Shown piece by piece: positions 51,466 to 60,207 of a stretch of DNA of 62,478 bases. Each line of letters opens with the position of its first letter. Position 1 is the first letter of the stretch. A program made the position numbers and the translations under genes. A model generated the notes under the pieces. That model was not told the DNA's origin, made no database searches, and was given only the letters and a program-made list of their open reading frames with translations. The DNA is from Chryseobacterium indologenes (GTDB lineage Bacteria; Bacteroidota; Bacteroidia; Flavobacteriales; Weeksellaceae): the NCBI GenBank assembly GCA_001013295.1, contig LAZY01000024.1, positions 1 to 62,478 on the forward strand, in the 5' to 3' direction.

Positions 51466-52206
51466 ATGAAAAATACACTAAAAAACACCGTAAACAGATT
51501 ATTGATAGCTGCAACATTAGCATTCTCAACTGTTGCATTAGCACAAACCACCACGACGTCTACAACAAAAACAACTGCCGTTGGAACCTCCAAAAACTGG
51601 GGCTCAGTAGATGGGATTTCTATGATAGGATTGGTACAGGGCCCTTCTTCAGCTGATGCCCAGCTTCAGGTAGCCTGTGTTTTCGAATATACAGACGGAG
51701 ATATTTTCAATGCTCCGGCATTGCCAGCCAACCTGAACGGTCTGGTACATCTGGATGAAGCATTAAAAGGAGAACTGACTAAAATAAGACAAACAGGACA
51801 GTTTCAGGGACATGCTTTAGAAACCATTCTTATCACACCACCATCAGGATCTATGTCTGCAAAAAAACTTTTACTGATTGGTTTAGGGGACCGAAATAAA
51901 TTCACCCCTGATCTGATGACTTCCGTAGGAGAAGTGGCAGCCCGCGAAGCCATGAGATTGGGCGTTTCCAATTTTGCCTTTGCCAGCGATTTAAAAGATG
52001 CCGGAATAGATTCTCCAACAGCTTTGGTAGCAGGAAATGTAGTAAGAGGAATTGTACATGCCAACCGTTCCGAGAGCTATTTAAAAGAACATAAACTTTC
52101 CACTACAAAAAAATTAGAAAAAGTATACCTGCTTGCAGGCCCTGCCTTCTTTGAAACTGCAGGAGGCGGAATTTCTGAAGCGATTTCAGAAGCGAAAAAG
52201 AAATAA
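51466..52206 (+). CDS. Exported orphan M17-peptidase N-terminal domain protein
   Basis: 246 aa from the ATG at 51466, whose signal peptide ends ALAQ. The frame is open from 51388 but the extra residues are AT-rich translation. The whole mature chain matches the N-terminal (macro-like) domain of leucine aminopeptidase: GVVHL-type LNGLVHLDEALKGELTK, then KKLLLIGLGDRNKFTPDLMT and RGIVHANR. The catalytic C-terminal domain with its Lys and two-zinc site is missing, and the ORF ends in EAISEAKKK. It cannot be a peptidase by itself. It is probably the last gene of the exported cluster. Confidence 0.75.
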   Translation: MKNTLKNTVNRLLIAATLAFSTVALAQTTTTSTTKTTAVGTSKNWGSVDGISMIGLVQGPSSADAQLQVACVFEYTDGDIFNAPALPANLNGLVHLDEALKGELTKIRQTGQFQGHALETILITPPSGSMSAKKLLLIGLGDRNKFTPDLMTSVGEVAAREAMRLGVSNFAFASDLKDAGIDSPTALVAGNVVRGIVHANRSESYLKEHKLSTTKKLEKVYLLAGPAFFETAGGGISEAISEAKKK

Positions 52207-52238
52207 TGAACAGGTTTCATTAATATTGTTGATGTGCG

Positions 52239-52262
52239 GGCTGTCTCAGATATGAGATAGCC
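52239..52262 (+). terminator. Hairpin after the M17-like gene
   Basis: A 9-bp stem GGCTGTCTC/GAGATAGCC (one G-U) with a 6-nt loop and a weak TGTTGTG tail. It resembles the terminator at 62371-62399. Confidence 0.5.
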
Positions 52263-52365
52263 TGTTGTGTATGAGTCAATACTTAATCTGATAGTTATAA
52301 TCAAAAAGAATAACTTTAAAACGGATTAAATATTGACTCATTCAGTTTAATAATGATCTGTTAAG

Positions 52366-53310
52366 CTATACTATTTCCATTAATAATCGGGTGCGGTCAT
52401 AAGGAGACTCCCAAAATCTTCTGATTTTTGTTTCTAAATTATTTTCCTTCATTAAGGACTCATTATAAGAATCTTCAGGAAATAAGTTGACATGATTGGA
52501 TTGAATTGAAATTGAAAAACGATTCATTTGATCTCTAAAATACTCTTCTTCTTTTAAATCGCGCAAGACATCCAAAAACAATAAATCCAGTGCTTTAAAA
52601 TCAATTTCCGTTTTAATATCTGTCAAAATTTCATCCATAGAAATAGCTTGGTGATAATTCATTGTTTCAGGGTTCCACAATTGATTATAATCTACCTTTT
52701 GTTTGTTCATTTCTACTCTGAAAGTAGTAAGACTTCCGCCATATAAACGATACAAATTACCCTCATTATTTTTTGCGATAACAATACCATATAAGGTATC
52801 CAGATTGTTAGTAACGGTCTCATTTAATAGACTAAAACTCTTTATAAAAGAATTTTTCAAAGAATTTTTATGATCTTGAAAACTTTCATAAACGGAATTG
52901 ACTTGTTGTATGATTTCAAACTTTTTAGAGTCTAAAGCTTCTACAGCTTGAATTAGCATTTGAGAAAAAGTCATTTCCAGATCAATCAAATGATCATCCT
53001 CTATTAAAAATAGCTTCTGATTTTCAATGTGTGCAACAATGAGGTTTTCATTGTATGCATCGCCTATGGCAATATAGTCAGTATATCCTAATTCCTGAAT
53101 CATCTCATTTTGCTCCACAAAATCAGCTTCCTCATTAAAAACTCCCCCAAATAAATTATCATTAAATCCAAAGACTTTGAGATAGAACATAAAAAATTCA
53201 GGAATATTGTTTCCTGAATTTTCATTTAAGACTCTAATGTCCTCTAAACTAAGTCCTTTTTCTTCCTCAAAACGATTCATTTGGATTAACTTATCAATTA
53301 TCTTCTCCAT
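52366..53310 (-). CDS. SMI1/KNR4-like protein
   Basis: 314 aa without a signal peptide. The first ~110 residues resemble the SMI1/KNR4 fold: LSLEDIRVLNENSGNNIPEF, FYLKVFGFNDNLFGGVFNEE and YIAIGDAYNENLIVAHIENQ. The rest, to residue 314, is acidic and helical with no recognised family. SMI1/KNR4 proteins in bacteria are often immunity proteins for contact-dependent toxins, but no toxin gene is adjacent, so that role is not supported. Could also be a nutrient- or stress-linked regulator. Confidence 0.45.
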   Translation of the reverse strand: MEKIIDKLIQMNRFEEEKGLSLEDIRVLNENSGNNIPEFFMFYLKVFGFNDNLFGGVFNEEADFVEQNEMIQELGYTDYIAIGDAYNENLIVAHIENQKLFLIEDDHLIDLEMTFSQMLIQAVEALDSKKFEIIQQVNSVYESFQDHKNSLKNSFIKSFSLLNETVTNNLDTLYGIVIAKNNEGNLYRLYGGSLTTFRVEMNKQKVDYNQLWNPETMNYHQAISMDEILTDIKTEIDFKALDLLFLDVLRDLKEEEYFRDQMNRFSISIQSNHVNLFPEDSYNESLMKENNLETKIRRFWESPYDRTRLLMEIV

Positions 53311-53541
53311 GACGTATTTTTATTGATCTTTTGTTTTCAAATTAAGGGTTTTAAAACTTACAAATCACTCCCTATAATCAGTGATTTTATACTTATAAGT
53401 AAAAGGTAAACGATCTTGTTTTTTGTATAGATGATATGTTTACAAAGGAAAAAAGGGGTGGAGGGACTGAGCAAAGAAGATATATTCCGGGCTATTGAAT
53501 TAATTGGGACAAAGGTAATTCCTATTGTCAACCAATCCTGA

Positions 53542-54123
53542 TTACTTTTTGATGGCCCGGGATCGGATTCTGCTTAGGGTTTCCTGGGTAATGCCTAAAT
53601 ATGATGCAATCATGTGTTGTGGAAACCGCTGTGCAAATTCAGGATAAGTCTCAATAAGCATAGTATATCGTTCCTCAGCCGTCATGCTTATGGCAGCGTT
53701 GATTCTTCTTTGACTGGCGAAAGAATAGTTTTCATCCAACTGACGTCTAAGTTCGTTCATAACAGGAAGGGAGAATACTTCCTCTGCCGCCGTCTTGGTT
53801 AATACAAGTAAATCAGTATTTTTACAAGCCTCAATATTGAAGGAAGAAGGAGTGAGTTTTGCAAAACTTTCACGATCACCTACCCACCAGCCTTCAATAT
53901 AGAGGCTCATAATGTGCTCGGTACCTTTAGAATCTGTACTGTATTTTTTCATAGAACCTTTGGCAAGAAATCCCATATAAATGCTTATATCTCCTTCATG
54001 CAAAAAGAATTCCCGTCTTTTAAGTTGATGAGGAACAAAATTATTTTTCAGAATATCAATTTCATTGGATGCTAAAGGTCTGGAGACCCGCGAATTGATA
54101 TATTCTATTAAAGTATCGTACAT
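53542..54123 (-). CDS. Crp/Fnr family transcriptional regulator
   Basis: 193 aa. The beta-roll domain at about 20-110 has FFLHEGDISIYMGFLAKGSM and GTEHIMSLYIEGWWVGDRES. The C-terminal winged HTH at 150-190 is FPQHMIASYLGITQETLSRI. It is of the same small-effector-free type as the one at 32109 but only distantly similar. It stands alone on the minus strand between the SMI1-like and SDR genes; target unknown. Confidence 0.85.
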   Translation of the reverse strand: MYDTLIEYINSRVSRPLASNEIDILKNNFVPHQLKRREFFLHEGDISIYMGFLAKGSMKKYSTDSKGTEHIMSLYIEGWWVGDRESFAKLTPSSFNIEACKNTDLLVLTKTAAEEVFSLPVMNELRRQLDENYSFASQRRINAAISMTAEERYTMLIETYPEFAQRFPQHMIASYLGITQETLSRIRSRAIKK

Positions 54124-54275
54124 GAGTTGTTGCTTTGTCTAAACAAGAAGTAAATATAATGAAAATAGGCTATCATTACCATCAAGATGGTTAAGAATAA
54201 TCTATATTTAGGACATTGATATTAATTTTCATTTCTGATCATGGAAGAGATATTGAGGTTAGTTTTAAACCGATT

Positions 54276-54321
54276 TCTGATCAATAAAAAGTAGCGGGCA
54301 ACTTTACCAAAGTTGCCCGCT
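54276..54321 (-). terminator. Intrinsic terminator, minus strand
   Basis: A perfect 13-bp stem (54293-54305 with 54309-54321), 3-nt loop. The minus strand continues ACTTTTTATTG. It lies 130 bp after the end of the SDR gene. It also stops plus-strand transcription weakly. Confidence 0.75.
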
Positions 54322-54453
54322 ATCATTTAAAAAGAAATGCCTGCTGAATAGAGTTCATTATAGCATATACTGTACGAATCTATGTAAGCTTTTTGTTCAT
54401 TCTCTCAACTATGATACAGGATGTTCAATAGTTTCAATTTTTGGAGCTGAGTA

Positions 54454-55269
54454 TTATCCATGTGCTTGTTCAGAAACTTCTTTCCATTCTTCAAAACTGG
54501 CCAAACGCTGCTCATAAGTGCTCTTGACCGATGGATAGGCAATTTTTCCAAGTAATAGTCGCAATGGTGGGTTTGGAGAATCAACCAGCTTTTCTATTGC
54601 CGTCACGGTAGCTTCCGGATTCCCATAAATATCAGGGGTTGCTCCTTTCATAAAAGCCTCTTTCACGGGATTGTAGACTTCCATCGGTTCTGTCTGGAAA
54701 GCTGATGCTCCTGACCAATCGGTGGAATAGCCATTAGGTTCAATCAAAGAGATATTGATTCCCAGATGCTTTACTTCACTTGCCAGCGTTTCGCTAAATC
54801 CTTCCACGGCAAATTTAGAAGCATTGTATAATCCTAATATCGGTAAGGTAACCAGTCCCAGAAAACTGGAAACCTGTATAATATGACCGCTTTGCTGGGC
54901 TCTCATTATGGGAAGTACAGCCTGTGTCATCCAAAGCGTTCCAAAAAAGTTCGTTTCCATCTGGTCGCGGGCTTCTTTTTCAGTAGTTTCCTCAATGGCT
55001 CCGAACAGTCCATATCCGGCATTATTAATCAGTACATCGATCTTGCCAAAATGTGCATGTGCCTCTTTCACTGCTTCAAAGGAAGCTTCACGGCTGTTTA
55101 CATCCAGCTGAAGAGTCAGTACATTTTCTCCGTATTTCTCCACAAGATCATGTAATGTTTCTTTGTTACGTGCTGTTGCAACCACTTTATCGCCACGTTT
55201 TAAAAATGCTTCCGCCCAAAGTCTCCCAAATCCACGGGATGTCCCGGTAATAAAAATTGTTTTTGACAT
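54454..55269 (-). CDS. Short-chain dehydrogenase/reductase
   Basis: 271 aa, classical SDR. NAD(P) motif TGTSRGFGRLWAEAF near residue 7, DVNSREA, NNAGYGLFG near 85, the catalytic Ser in VSSFLG and the YxxxK motif (YNASKFAVEGF near 153). It oxidises or reduces a small carbonyl substrate; not more can be said. It is adjacent to and in the same direction as a TetR gene and has a TGACC-NNNN-GGTCA operator in its promoter (55303-55318), shared with TetR. Confidence 0.9.
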   Translation of the reverse strand: MSKTIFITGTSRGFGRLWAEAFLKRGDKVVATARNKETLHDLVEKYGENVLTLQLDVNSREASFEAVKEAHAHFGKIDVLINNAGYGLFGAIEETTEKEARDQMETNFFGTLWMTQAVLPIMRAQQSGHIIQVSSFLGLVTLPILGLYNASKFAVEGFSETLASEVKHLGINISLIEPNGYSTDWSGASAFQTEPMEVYNPVKEAFMKGATPDIYGNPEATVTAIEKLVDSPNPPLRLLLGKIAYPSVKSTYEQRLASFEEWKEVSEQAHG

Positions 55270-55302
55270 GTTTTTTATTTTTAGAATGTTAATAATATAT
55301 TT

Positions 55303-55318
55303 ATGACCGTTAGGTCAT
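55303..55318. promoter_or_regulatory. TetR-type operator, SDR promoter
   Basis: ATGACC-GTTA-GGTCAT palindrome at 55303-55318, 34 bp upstream of the SDR start. It matches the palindrome upstream of the TetR gene (55951-55970). Confidence 0.65.
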
Positions 55319-55335
55319 TTTTATTTTAAAAAAAA

Positions 55336-55923
55336 TCAGCACAATTGTGCCTCAATCATTTTTTTTAGACTTTTATTGATAATACTCATCTTATCGATTT
55401 TCTTAGTGGTATTGCTTATAAAAATACCTCCTTCAAGCATGGCGAACATGATTGTAGAAAATTCTCTATGATCCCAATCTGCTTTAAAAATGCCTTTTTC
55501 AATCCCTTCTGTAATAATTTCACTGATCAAATCCTGACTCTTATTGACCAGATCCGATACTTTCCTAAGTATTACGGGATTTTGGTCATCAGCTTCCATT
55601 CCAAAGTTCAACATGGGGCAACCTCCAACTATTGGAGGGTTTAAAGGATTCTTAAATGCATCAATATAGGCAAATAACTTATCTTTCGGATGTTGAAATT
55701 TATTTATTAAAGCGATGACTTTACTTTGTAGCTGATCCATATTATAATCCACAGCAGCCTCTACCAATACGTCTTTATTCTCAAAATGAACATACAGGCT
55801 GCCTTTGGATAGCTTGGTAACCTCCATGATGTCGCTCATTGCTGTTGCTGCCATCCCTTTCTTGTTAAAAAGCGGAGCAGATTGTTCAATGATCATCTGT
55901 CTTGTTCGTTCACCCTTATTCAT
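55336..55923 (-). CDS. TetR/AcrR family repressor
   Basis: 195 aa. The N-terminal HTH at about 10-55 is RQMIIEQSAPLFNKKGMAAT, MSDIMEVTKLSKGSLYVHF. The C-terminal ligand-binding region of ~140 aa follows, with PPIVGGCPMLNFG. The binding-site pattern TGACC-NNNN-GGTCA occurs both before its own gene and before SDR, so autoregulation and SDR control are likely. Such TetR proteins often sense aromatic or aldehyde compounds. The Tet-type MFS gene upstream (56329) may also be under it. Confidence 0.88.
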   Translation of the reverse strand: MNKGERTRQMIIEQSAPLFNKKGMAATAMSDIMEVTKLSKGSLYVHFENKDVLVEAAVDYNMDQLQSKVIALINKFQHPKDKLFAYIDAFKNPLNPPIVGGCPMLNFGMEADDQNPVILRKVSDLVNKSQDLISEIITEGIEKGIFKADWDHREFSTIMFAMLEGGIFISNTTKKIDKMSIINKSLKKMIEAQLC

Positions 55924-55950
55924 TCTATTTCTATTTTACGTAGCAAATAT

Positions 55951-55970
55951 AAATGACCTTTCGGTCATTT
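55951..55970. promoter_or_regulatory. TetR-type operator, autoregulatory
   Basis: AAATGACC-TTTC-GGTCATTT, a perfect 8-bp-arm palindrome with a 4-nt spacer, 28 bp upstream of the TetR ATG. See also 55303-55318. Confidence 0.7.
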
Positions 55971-56022
55971 CTAAATTTTAGAATAACTTTTTTAATACTA
56001 TTTTTTTCAAAAATGCAGGAGA

Positions 56023-56320
56023 TTATTGTAAAACTCCCTTCTGAAATGCATTGGGAGTAAATCCGGTATGTTTTCTATCGTAAATGTTTGGGTTTAAGAT
56101 TTAATGCCACACTTTCTACGACTTCTTCTATGCGCTTTTGCCTGGTTTACTGTTTTCTGACGAGGATCATCCAGCTCAATATTATTTTTCTTGTTGATTT
56201 GCTCAGGCCTAGAAAATAATCTTTTGAGCCATTCTGTTTTTTGAATGCAGTTTCTAAGTCGTCCGGAATGATCAGTTCTTCTATTTCATTCAGGATTGTC
56301 CAATATCCATTCTGTATTAC
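56023..56320 (-). pseudogene. Remnants of a YdeI-like protein and an AraC C-terminus
   Basis: Two dead pieces. From about 56320 down to 56075, a frame reads LNEIEELIIPDDLETAFKKQ, YFLGLSKSTRKIILSWM, then an in-frame TAA, then TRQKRIEEVVESVALNLKPK. This is the end of a YdeI/OmpD-associated (DUF1801/YdeI) protein, whose normal ETRxKRI block has its codon before Thr mutated to a stop. From 56082 to 56023, another frame reads YDRKHTGFTPNAFQKGVLQ, which looks like the last residues of an AraC-type regulator. Both lack their N-termini. Confidence 0.5.
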
Positions 56321-56328
56321 ATTCCTTA

Positions 56329-57558
56329 TTATATTTTATCTGAAGATTTGTTTTTCTTCAATGTATAATAGATGATAATAGCACTTATCATCATAAAAAC
56401 CGAAGCCAGAAGAAACGGCGCACCTGAAAATTTAAACGGAGCCTTATCATGCGTAAAATAGTAAAAAAGATGAGTTATAATAGGCGGTCCGATAATTGAA
56501 GTGGCGCTTACCAGACTTGTTAATGATCCCTGAAGTTCACCCTGTTGATTTGGAGGAATACTTTTACTGATTATCGATTGAAGCGATGGCCCACAGATGC
56601 CACCCAATGAATAAGGAATAAGAAATACGAGCATCATCCAACCTTCACTTGCAAAAGAAAATAATAATAAACCTAGTGCGTAAAAAATCAATCCGGAATA
56701 GATGCTTTTTTGCTCACCTAATTTAGGAGCTGTCCATCTTATTAAAACACCTTGCACCAATCCAAGTAAAAGCCCTAGCACTCCTAACGATAAACCTACG
56801 GCTCTTTCTGACCAATCAAATTGATACATCGTAAAGAAATGCCAGTTACTTTGTACTGCCTGGAGCCCAATATAGACTAAAATTAAAGCAATCACTAAAT
56901 TTGAAATTTTTGGATGCTTTGCTAAAAACTTCAGAGTTCCAATGGGGTTGGCACGCCTCCAATCAAATGGTCGCCTTTTGTTTTTATCCAAACTTTCAGG
57001 AAGAATAAAGTAACCATAGAGAAAGTTCAATAAACATAGGACCGATGCAACATAAAAAGGAATTCTGGCACCATAATGTCCTAGTAGCCCTCCAATGACG
57101 GGGCCTATGATGAATCCAAAACCAAATGCAGCACCAATTAATCCAAAATTCTTAGTTCTGGTTTCATCCGTAGATACATCGGCAATATAAGCACTTGCCG
57201 TTGAGATACTGGCTCCGGTGAGCCCCGCAATGATTCGTCCGGCAAATAACCATCCAATAGAAGGAGCTACTGCAAGGAACAGGTAATCTAATGCAAATCC
57301 CAGAAGAGAAATCAATAGGATAGGACGTCTTCCGTATTGGTCACTAAGGTTACCAATAATTGGTGAAAATATAAACTGAGTGAAAGCATAAGCAAAACCC
57401 AACCAGCCACCATAGGTCGCCGCTTCAGTAATATCACTATGAATAAGCTCTCCAATAAGTTTAGGAACAACGGGTAGTATAATTCCCCAACCTGTAATAT
57501 CAATCAGCAAAGTGATCAATATAAAACCAACTGCTGCTTTTTTATCTGTTTTTTTCAT
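56329..57558 (-). CDS. Tet-family MFS drug/proton antiporter
   Basis: 409 aa, 12 hydrophobic segments. It resembles the TetA/TCR branch: DITGWGIILPVVPKLI at the start, motif A GNLSDQYGRRPILLIS near 85, motif B GRIIAGLTGASISTA near 120, motif C GFIIGPVIGGLLG near 155. Proton-coupled export of a hydrophobic drug. It lies upstream of the TetR and SDR genes, with the dead YdeI/AraC remnants in between, so one transcript is not certain. It is followed upstream by an AraC regulator on the same strand. Actual tetracycline resistance is not implied. Confidence 0.88.
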   Translation of the reverse strand: MKKTDKKAAVGFILITLLIDITGWGIILPVVPKLIGELIHSDITEAATYGGWLGFAYAFTQFIFSPIIGNLSDQYGRRPILLISLLGFALDYLFLAVAPSIGWLFAGRIIAGLTGASISTASAYIADVSTDETRTKNFGLIGAAFGFGFIIGPVIGGLLGHYGARIPFYVASVLCLLNFLYGYFILPESLDKNKRRPFDWRRANPIGTLKFLAKHPKISNLVIALILVYIGLQAVQSNWHFFTMYQFDWSERAVGLSLGVLGLLLGLVQGVLIRWTAPKLGEQKSIYSGLIFYALGLLLFSFASEGWMMLVFLIPYSLGGICGPSLQSIISKSIPPNQQGELQGSLTSLVSATSIIGPPIITHLFYYFTHDKAPFKFSGAPFLLASVFMMISAIIIYYTLKKNKSSDKI

Positions 57559-57644
57559 GTCATAAAAGTAGACAGAGCCAAAAAATCAGACGTTGACACG
57601 TTAATGGGTTTTACGTACAATTTGTAAAGTGATCTGTGAATTGA

Positions 57645-58544
57645 CTATGGAAGCGTGGTTATTGCATTTTGATGCCTGTATGATTTTGGAGATACTCCGG
57701 TTATTCTTTTAAAATATCTACAGAAGATGCTGGTTTCTCCAAAGTTTAATTCATTGCTGATTTCCTTTATAGACAAGTTGGTTGATTTAAGGAGTGTTTT
57801 GGCTTCCAGTATCAAAATATGATCAATCCATTGCGATACAGATCTGCCCGTTTTTTCTTTCAGAAAGGTGGAAAGATACTGAGGGGTTAAATGAAGCTTC
57901 TCTGTATAAAAATTAACACTTCTCTGTTCCTTGGTATGTTTTAAAATCAATTGATAAAAGTCATCTATAATTTCATGTGTCCGACTTTTTGATGAACTCT
58001 TTGAATTGGGCATCTCAGTATATATTTCGGAAATCATATTGATTATTACCATGACAAGATGTCGAAGCATTTCAGCTTTATTGGGGCTCGGCTTTTTATG
58101 GTAAAAATTTTTTATCAGAGTGATTAATTCATTTTGTAATCCTATTTCATCCTCCCGAAGCCTGATTACAGGTTGCCATCGTATCTGATTATTCATTACA
58201 AATTCACGTAATATTGGAAATGCTGACATGAAATCTAAAGATATACCAATGGTTACTATTTCTGCGTCGTCACTCAGGTATTTTGTATCAATTAATAACT
58301 GTGGTGGTAAAACCGCTATATCACCTGCATTGATTTCGTAATCCAGGAAATGGATCTGCATTTTCATAGATCCGGTAATCATAAAGCCAAGTAATAATCC
58401 GTCAAATAAACGGCTATGTTCAGTGTATCCATTACTTGAGTCGGGCAATTGATGGAATAGAACGATTCCATCTGTCTTTTTTGAGGGATCAATATTATAT
58501 AATTGATAAACGTTATCCAGAGTTATAAATAAAGCCATGTACAA
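57645..58544 (-). CDS. AraC family transcriptional regulator
   Basis: 299 aa. An N-terminal cupin-like domain (FDGLLLGFMITGSMKMQIHF, GDIAVLPPQLLIDTKYLSDD) is followed by a C-terminal double HTH at 195-290 (RSVNFYTEKLHLTPQYLSTF; LSIKEISNELNFGETSIFCR; YFKRITGVSPKSYR). It sits 87 bp upstream of the MFS gene in the same direction, so it is a likely regulator of it. The domain order is the same as in the AraC protein at 30956. Confidence 0.88.
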   Translation of the reverse strand: MYMALFITLDNVYQLYNIDPSKKTDGIVLFHQLPDSSNGYTEHSRLFDGLLLGFMITGSMKMQIHFLDYEINAGDIAVLPPQLLIDTKYLSDDAEIVTIGISLDFMSAFPILREFVMNNQIRWQPVIRLREDEIGLQNELITLIKNFYHKKPSPNKAEMLRHLVMVIINMISEIYTEMPNSKSSSKSRTHEIIDDFYQLILKHTKEQRSVNFYTEKLHLTPQYLSTFLKEKTGRSVSQWIDHILILEAKTLLKSTNLSIKEISNELNFGETSIFCRYFKRITGVSPKSYRHQNAITTLP

Positions 58545-58681
58545 ATATTGAAAAATATTTTTGAAAAAATCTGTTCTGTACTTTCATTTTGTGTTTCATG
58601 TACAAGATGAAATTCATTTTTCTATCTTGAAGATGCAATTTTTATAAAATCTGACCGAGTAATTTTTAAAAAAAGCTATGT

Positions 58682-58732
58682 AGTACACGGCTGGTAGTCT
58701 CTCGCTGGTGCGAGGGTACGCTCGTTGCCTAT
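58682..58732. other. GC-rich hairpin block
   Basis: CTCGC-TGGT-GCGAG hairpin within an unusually GC-rich ~50-bp stretch (GTAGTCTCTCGCTGGTGCGA, GGTACGCTCG), in AT-rich DNA. A short repeated element is suspected but no second copy was found in the window. Confidence 0.3.
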
Positions 58733-58750
58733 TATTTCAAAAAATACAAA

Positions 58751-58778
58751 CACAAAAAAAGCGAGTCAACAACTCGCT
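58751..58778 (-). terminator. Terminator of mnmE
   Basis: A 7-bp stem AGCGAGT/ACTCGCT (58760-58766 with 58772-58778), 5-nt loop. On the minus strand it is followed by TTTTTTTGTG. It lies 44 bp after the mnmE stop. Confidence 0.8.
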
Positions 58779-58821
58779 CTAATTTTTATAAAAATCTCAA
58801 TTATATCATCTAAAAAAACTT

Positions 58822-60207
58822 CTACTTTCCGATACAAAACTTAGAGAAAATATTCCCCAACACTTCATCATTGGTCACTTCACCGGAGATCTCACCAAGA
58901 TGTTCTAAGGCATTTCTCAATTCATACGCCAGCAATTCTGTAGAAATACGAAAAGAAATAGCTTCTTTTACCTTGTTTACGGCGTCCAAAGATTTTTGTA
59001 GCGCTTCGAAGTGACGTTGGTTGGTAATTACTACGTTGTTTTCTTCGGATTTTAATTGTTCTACATAGGAAGATAATTCATTTTTAAGATCCTGGATGTT
59101 CTGGTTTTCAACCGCTGAAATTTTGATGAAGTCAAATTCATGAGAAATGGCATTTCTGAAAATGTCTTCTACCGTTTCATATTTTGTTGGAGTAACTTCG
59201 TCAATTTTTGTAGCACAGATGATCAGTTTCAGATCATCCCTTAATAAAGACTGAATCATTTCAATATCCTCCGAAAAATCTTCAGTGGCAGCATCGGCCA
59301 GGTATACCAGGATATTGGCATTTTCTACCTTTTCTTTGGCTTTTTTTACTCCAATGGCTTCAATTTCGTCCACTGTTTCACGAAGTCCGGCAGTATCAAT
59401 CAAACGGAAGGCATGCCCTTTGATGTGAAGAACTTCCTCAATCGTATCTCTTGTTGTTCCGGCAATATTACTTACAATGGCTCTTTCCTCTTTCAGTAAA
59501 GAATTGAGTAGGGTAGACTTTCCGGCATTGGGCTTTCCGATGATGGCAACGGCTGTTCCATTTTTGATGGCATTTCCATATTGGAAGCTTTCGATAAGAG
59601 AGAGTAGTTTTATATCAATTTTATCCAGCAATCCACTTAATGCAGTTCTGTCGGCAAATTCTACATCTTCTTCAGCAAAATCAAGTTCCAGCTCAATCAG
59701 GGAGACGAAATTCAGAAGATCAGTTCTCAATATAGATATTTCATTGGTAATCCCGCCTTTCAGCTGGTTGATCGCCACTTTTCTGGAGGCTTCATTTTCG
59801 GAAGCAATCACATCGGCAATGGCTTCAGCTTGGGAAAGGTCGATTCTTCCATTGATGAAGGCGCGCAGGGTAAATTCACCCGCTTTAGCCATTCGTGCCC
59901 CATTTTTGATCAGGGTTTCAAGAATACGTTTTCCAATATGTGGAGAGCCGTGAAAGGCAATTTCTACAGAGTTTTCTGTTGTAAAACTTTTCGGAGCCAG
60001 GAAGATCGAAAGCATTACTTCATCAATAGCCTCTTCTCCATCCATGAAATATCCATAATGAATGGTATGGGATTTTTGTTTCTCAAGCTTTTTAGCCGGA
60101 AAGCTTTTCTGAACTACAGATAAAGCTTCATCTCCTGAAACTCTGATAATGCCTAAAGCACCTATTCCGTTGGCAGTGGCCAATGCACAAATGGTATCGT
60201 TATTCAT
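58822..60207 (-). CDS. mnmE: tRNA modification GTPase MnmE
   Basis: 461 aa. The N-terminal folate-binding domain begins MNNDTICALATANGIGALGI. The helical middle domain is followed by an inserted G domain: GKPNAGKSTLLNSLLKE near residue 228, TTRDTIEE, DTAGLRET, and TKID. The C-terminal CIGK supplies the catalytic Cys. With MnmG it makes the cnm5/cmnm5 modification at wobble U34 of tRNA, using 5-formyl- or methylene-THF. Length and end are canonical. Housekeeping, monocistronic. Confidence 0.97.
   Translation of the reverse strand: MNNDTICALATANGIGALGIIRVSGDEALSVVQKSFPAKKLEKQKSHTIHYGYFMDGEEAIDEVMLSIFLAPKSFTTENSVEIAFHGSPHIGKRILETLIKNGARMAKAGEFTLRAFINGRIDLSQAEAIADVIASENEASRKVAINQLKGGITNEISILRTDLLNFVSLIELELDFAEEDVEFADRTALSGLLDKIDIKLLSLIESFQYGNAIKNGTAVAIIGKPNAGKSTLLNSLLKEERAIVSNIAGTTRDTIEEVLHIKGHAFRLIDTAGLRETVDEIEAIGVKKAKEKVENANILVYLADAATEDFSEDIEMIQSLLRDDLKLIICATKIDEVTPTKYETVEDIFRNAISHEFDFIKISAVENQNIQDLKNELSSYVEQLKSEENNVVITNQRHFEALQKSLDAVNKVKEAISFRISTELLAYELRNALEHLGEISGEVTNDEVLGNIFSKFCIGK

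Noticed and set aside
59477..59953. 158-aa plus-strand ORF
   Set aside because: Antisense within mnmE; Ser/Phe-rich shadow of the GTPase.
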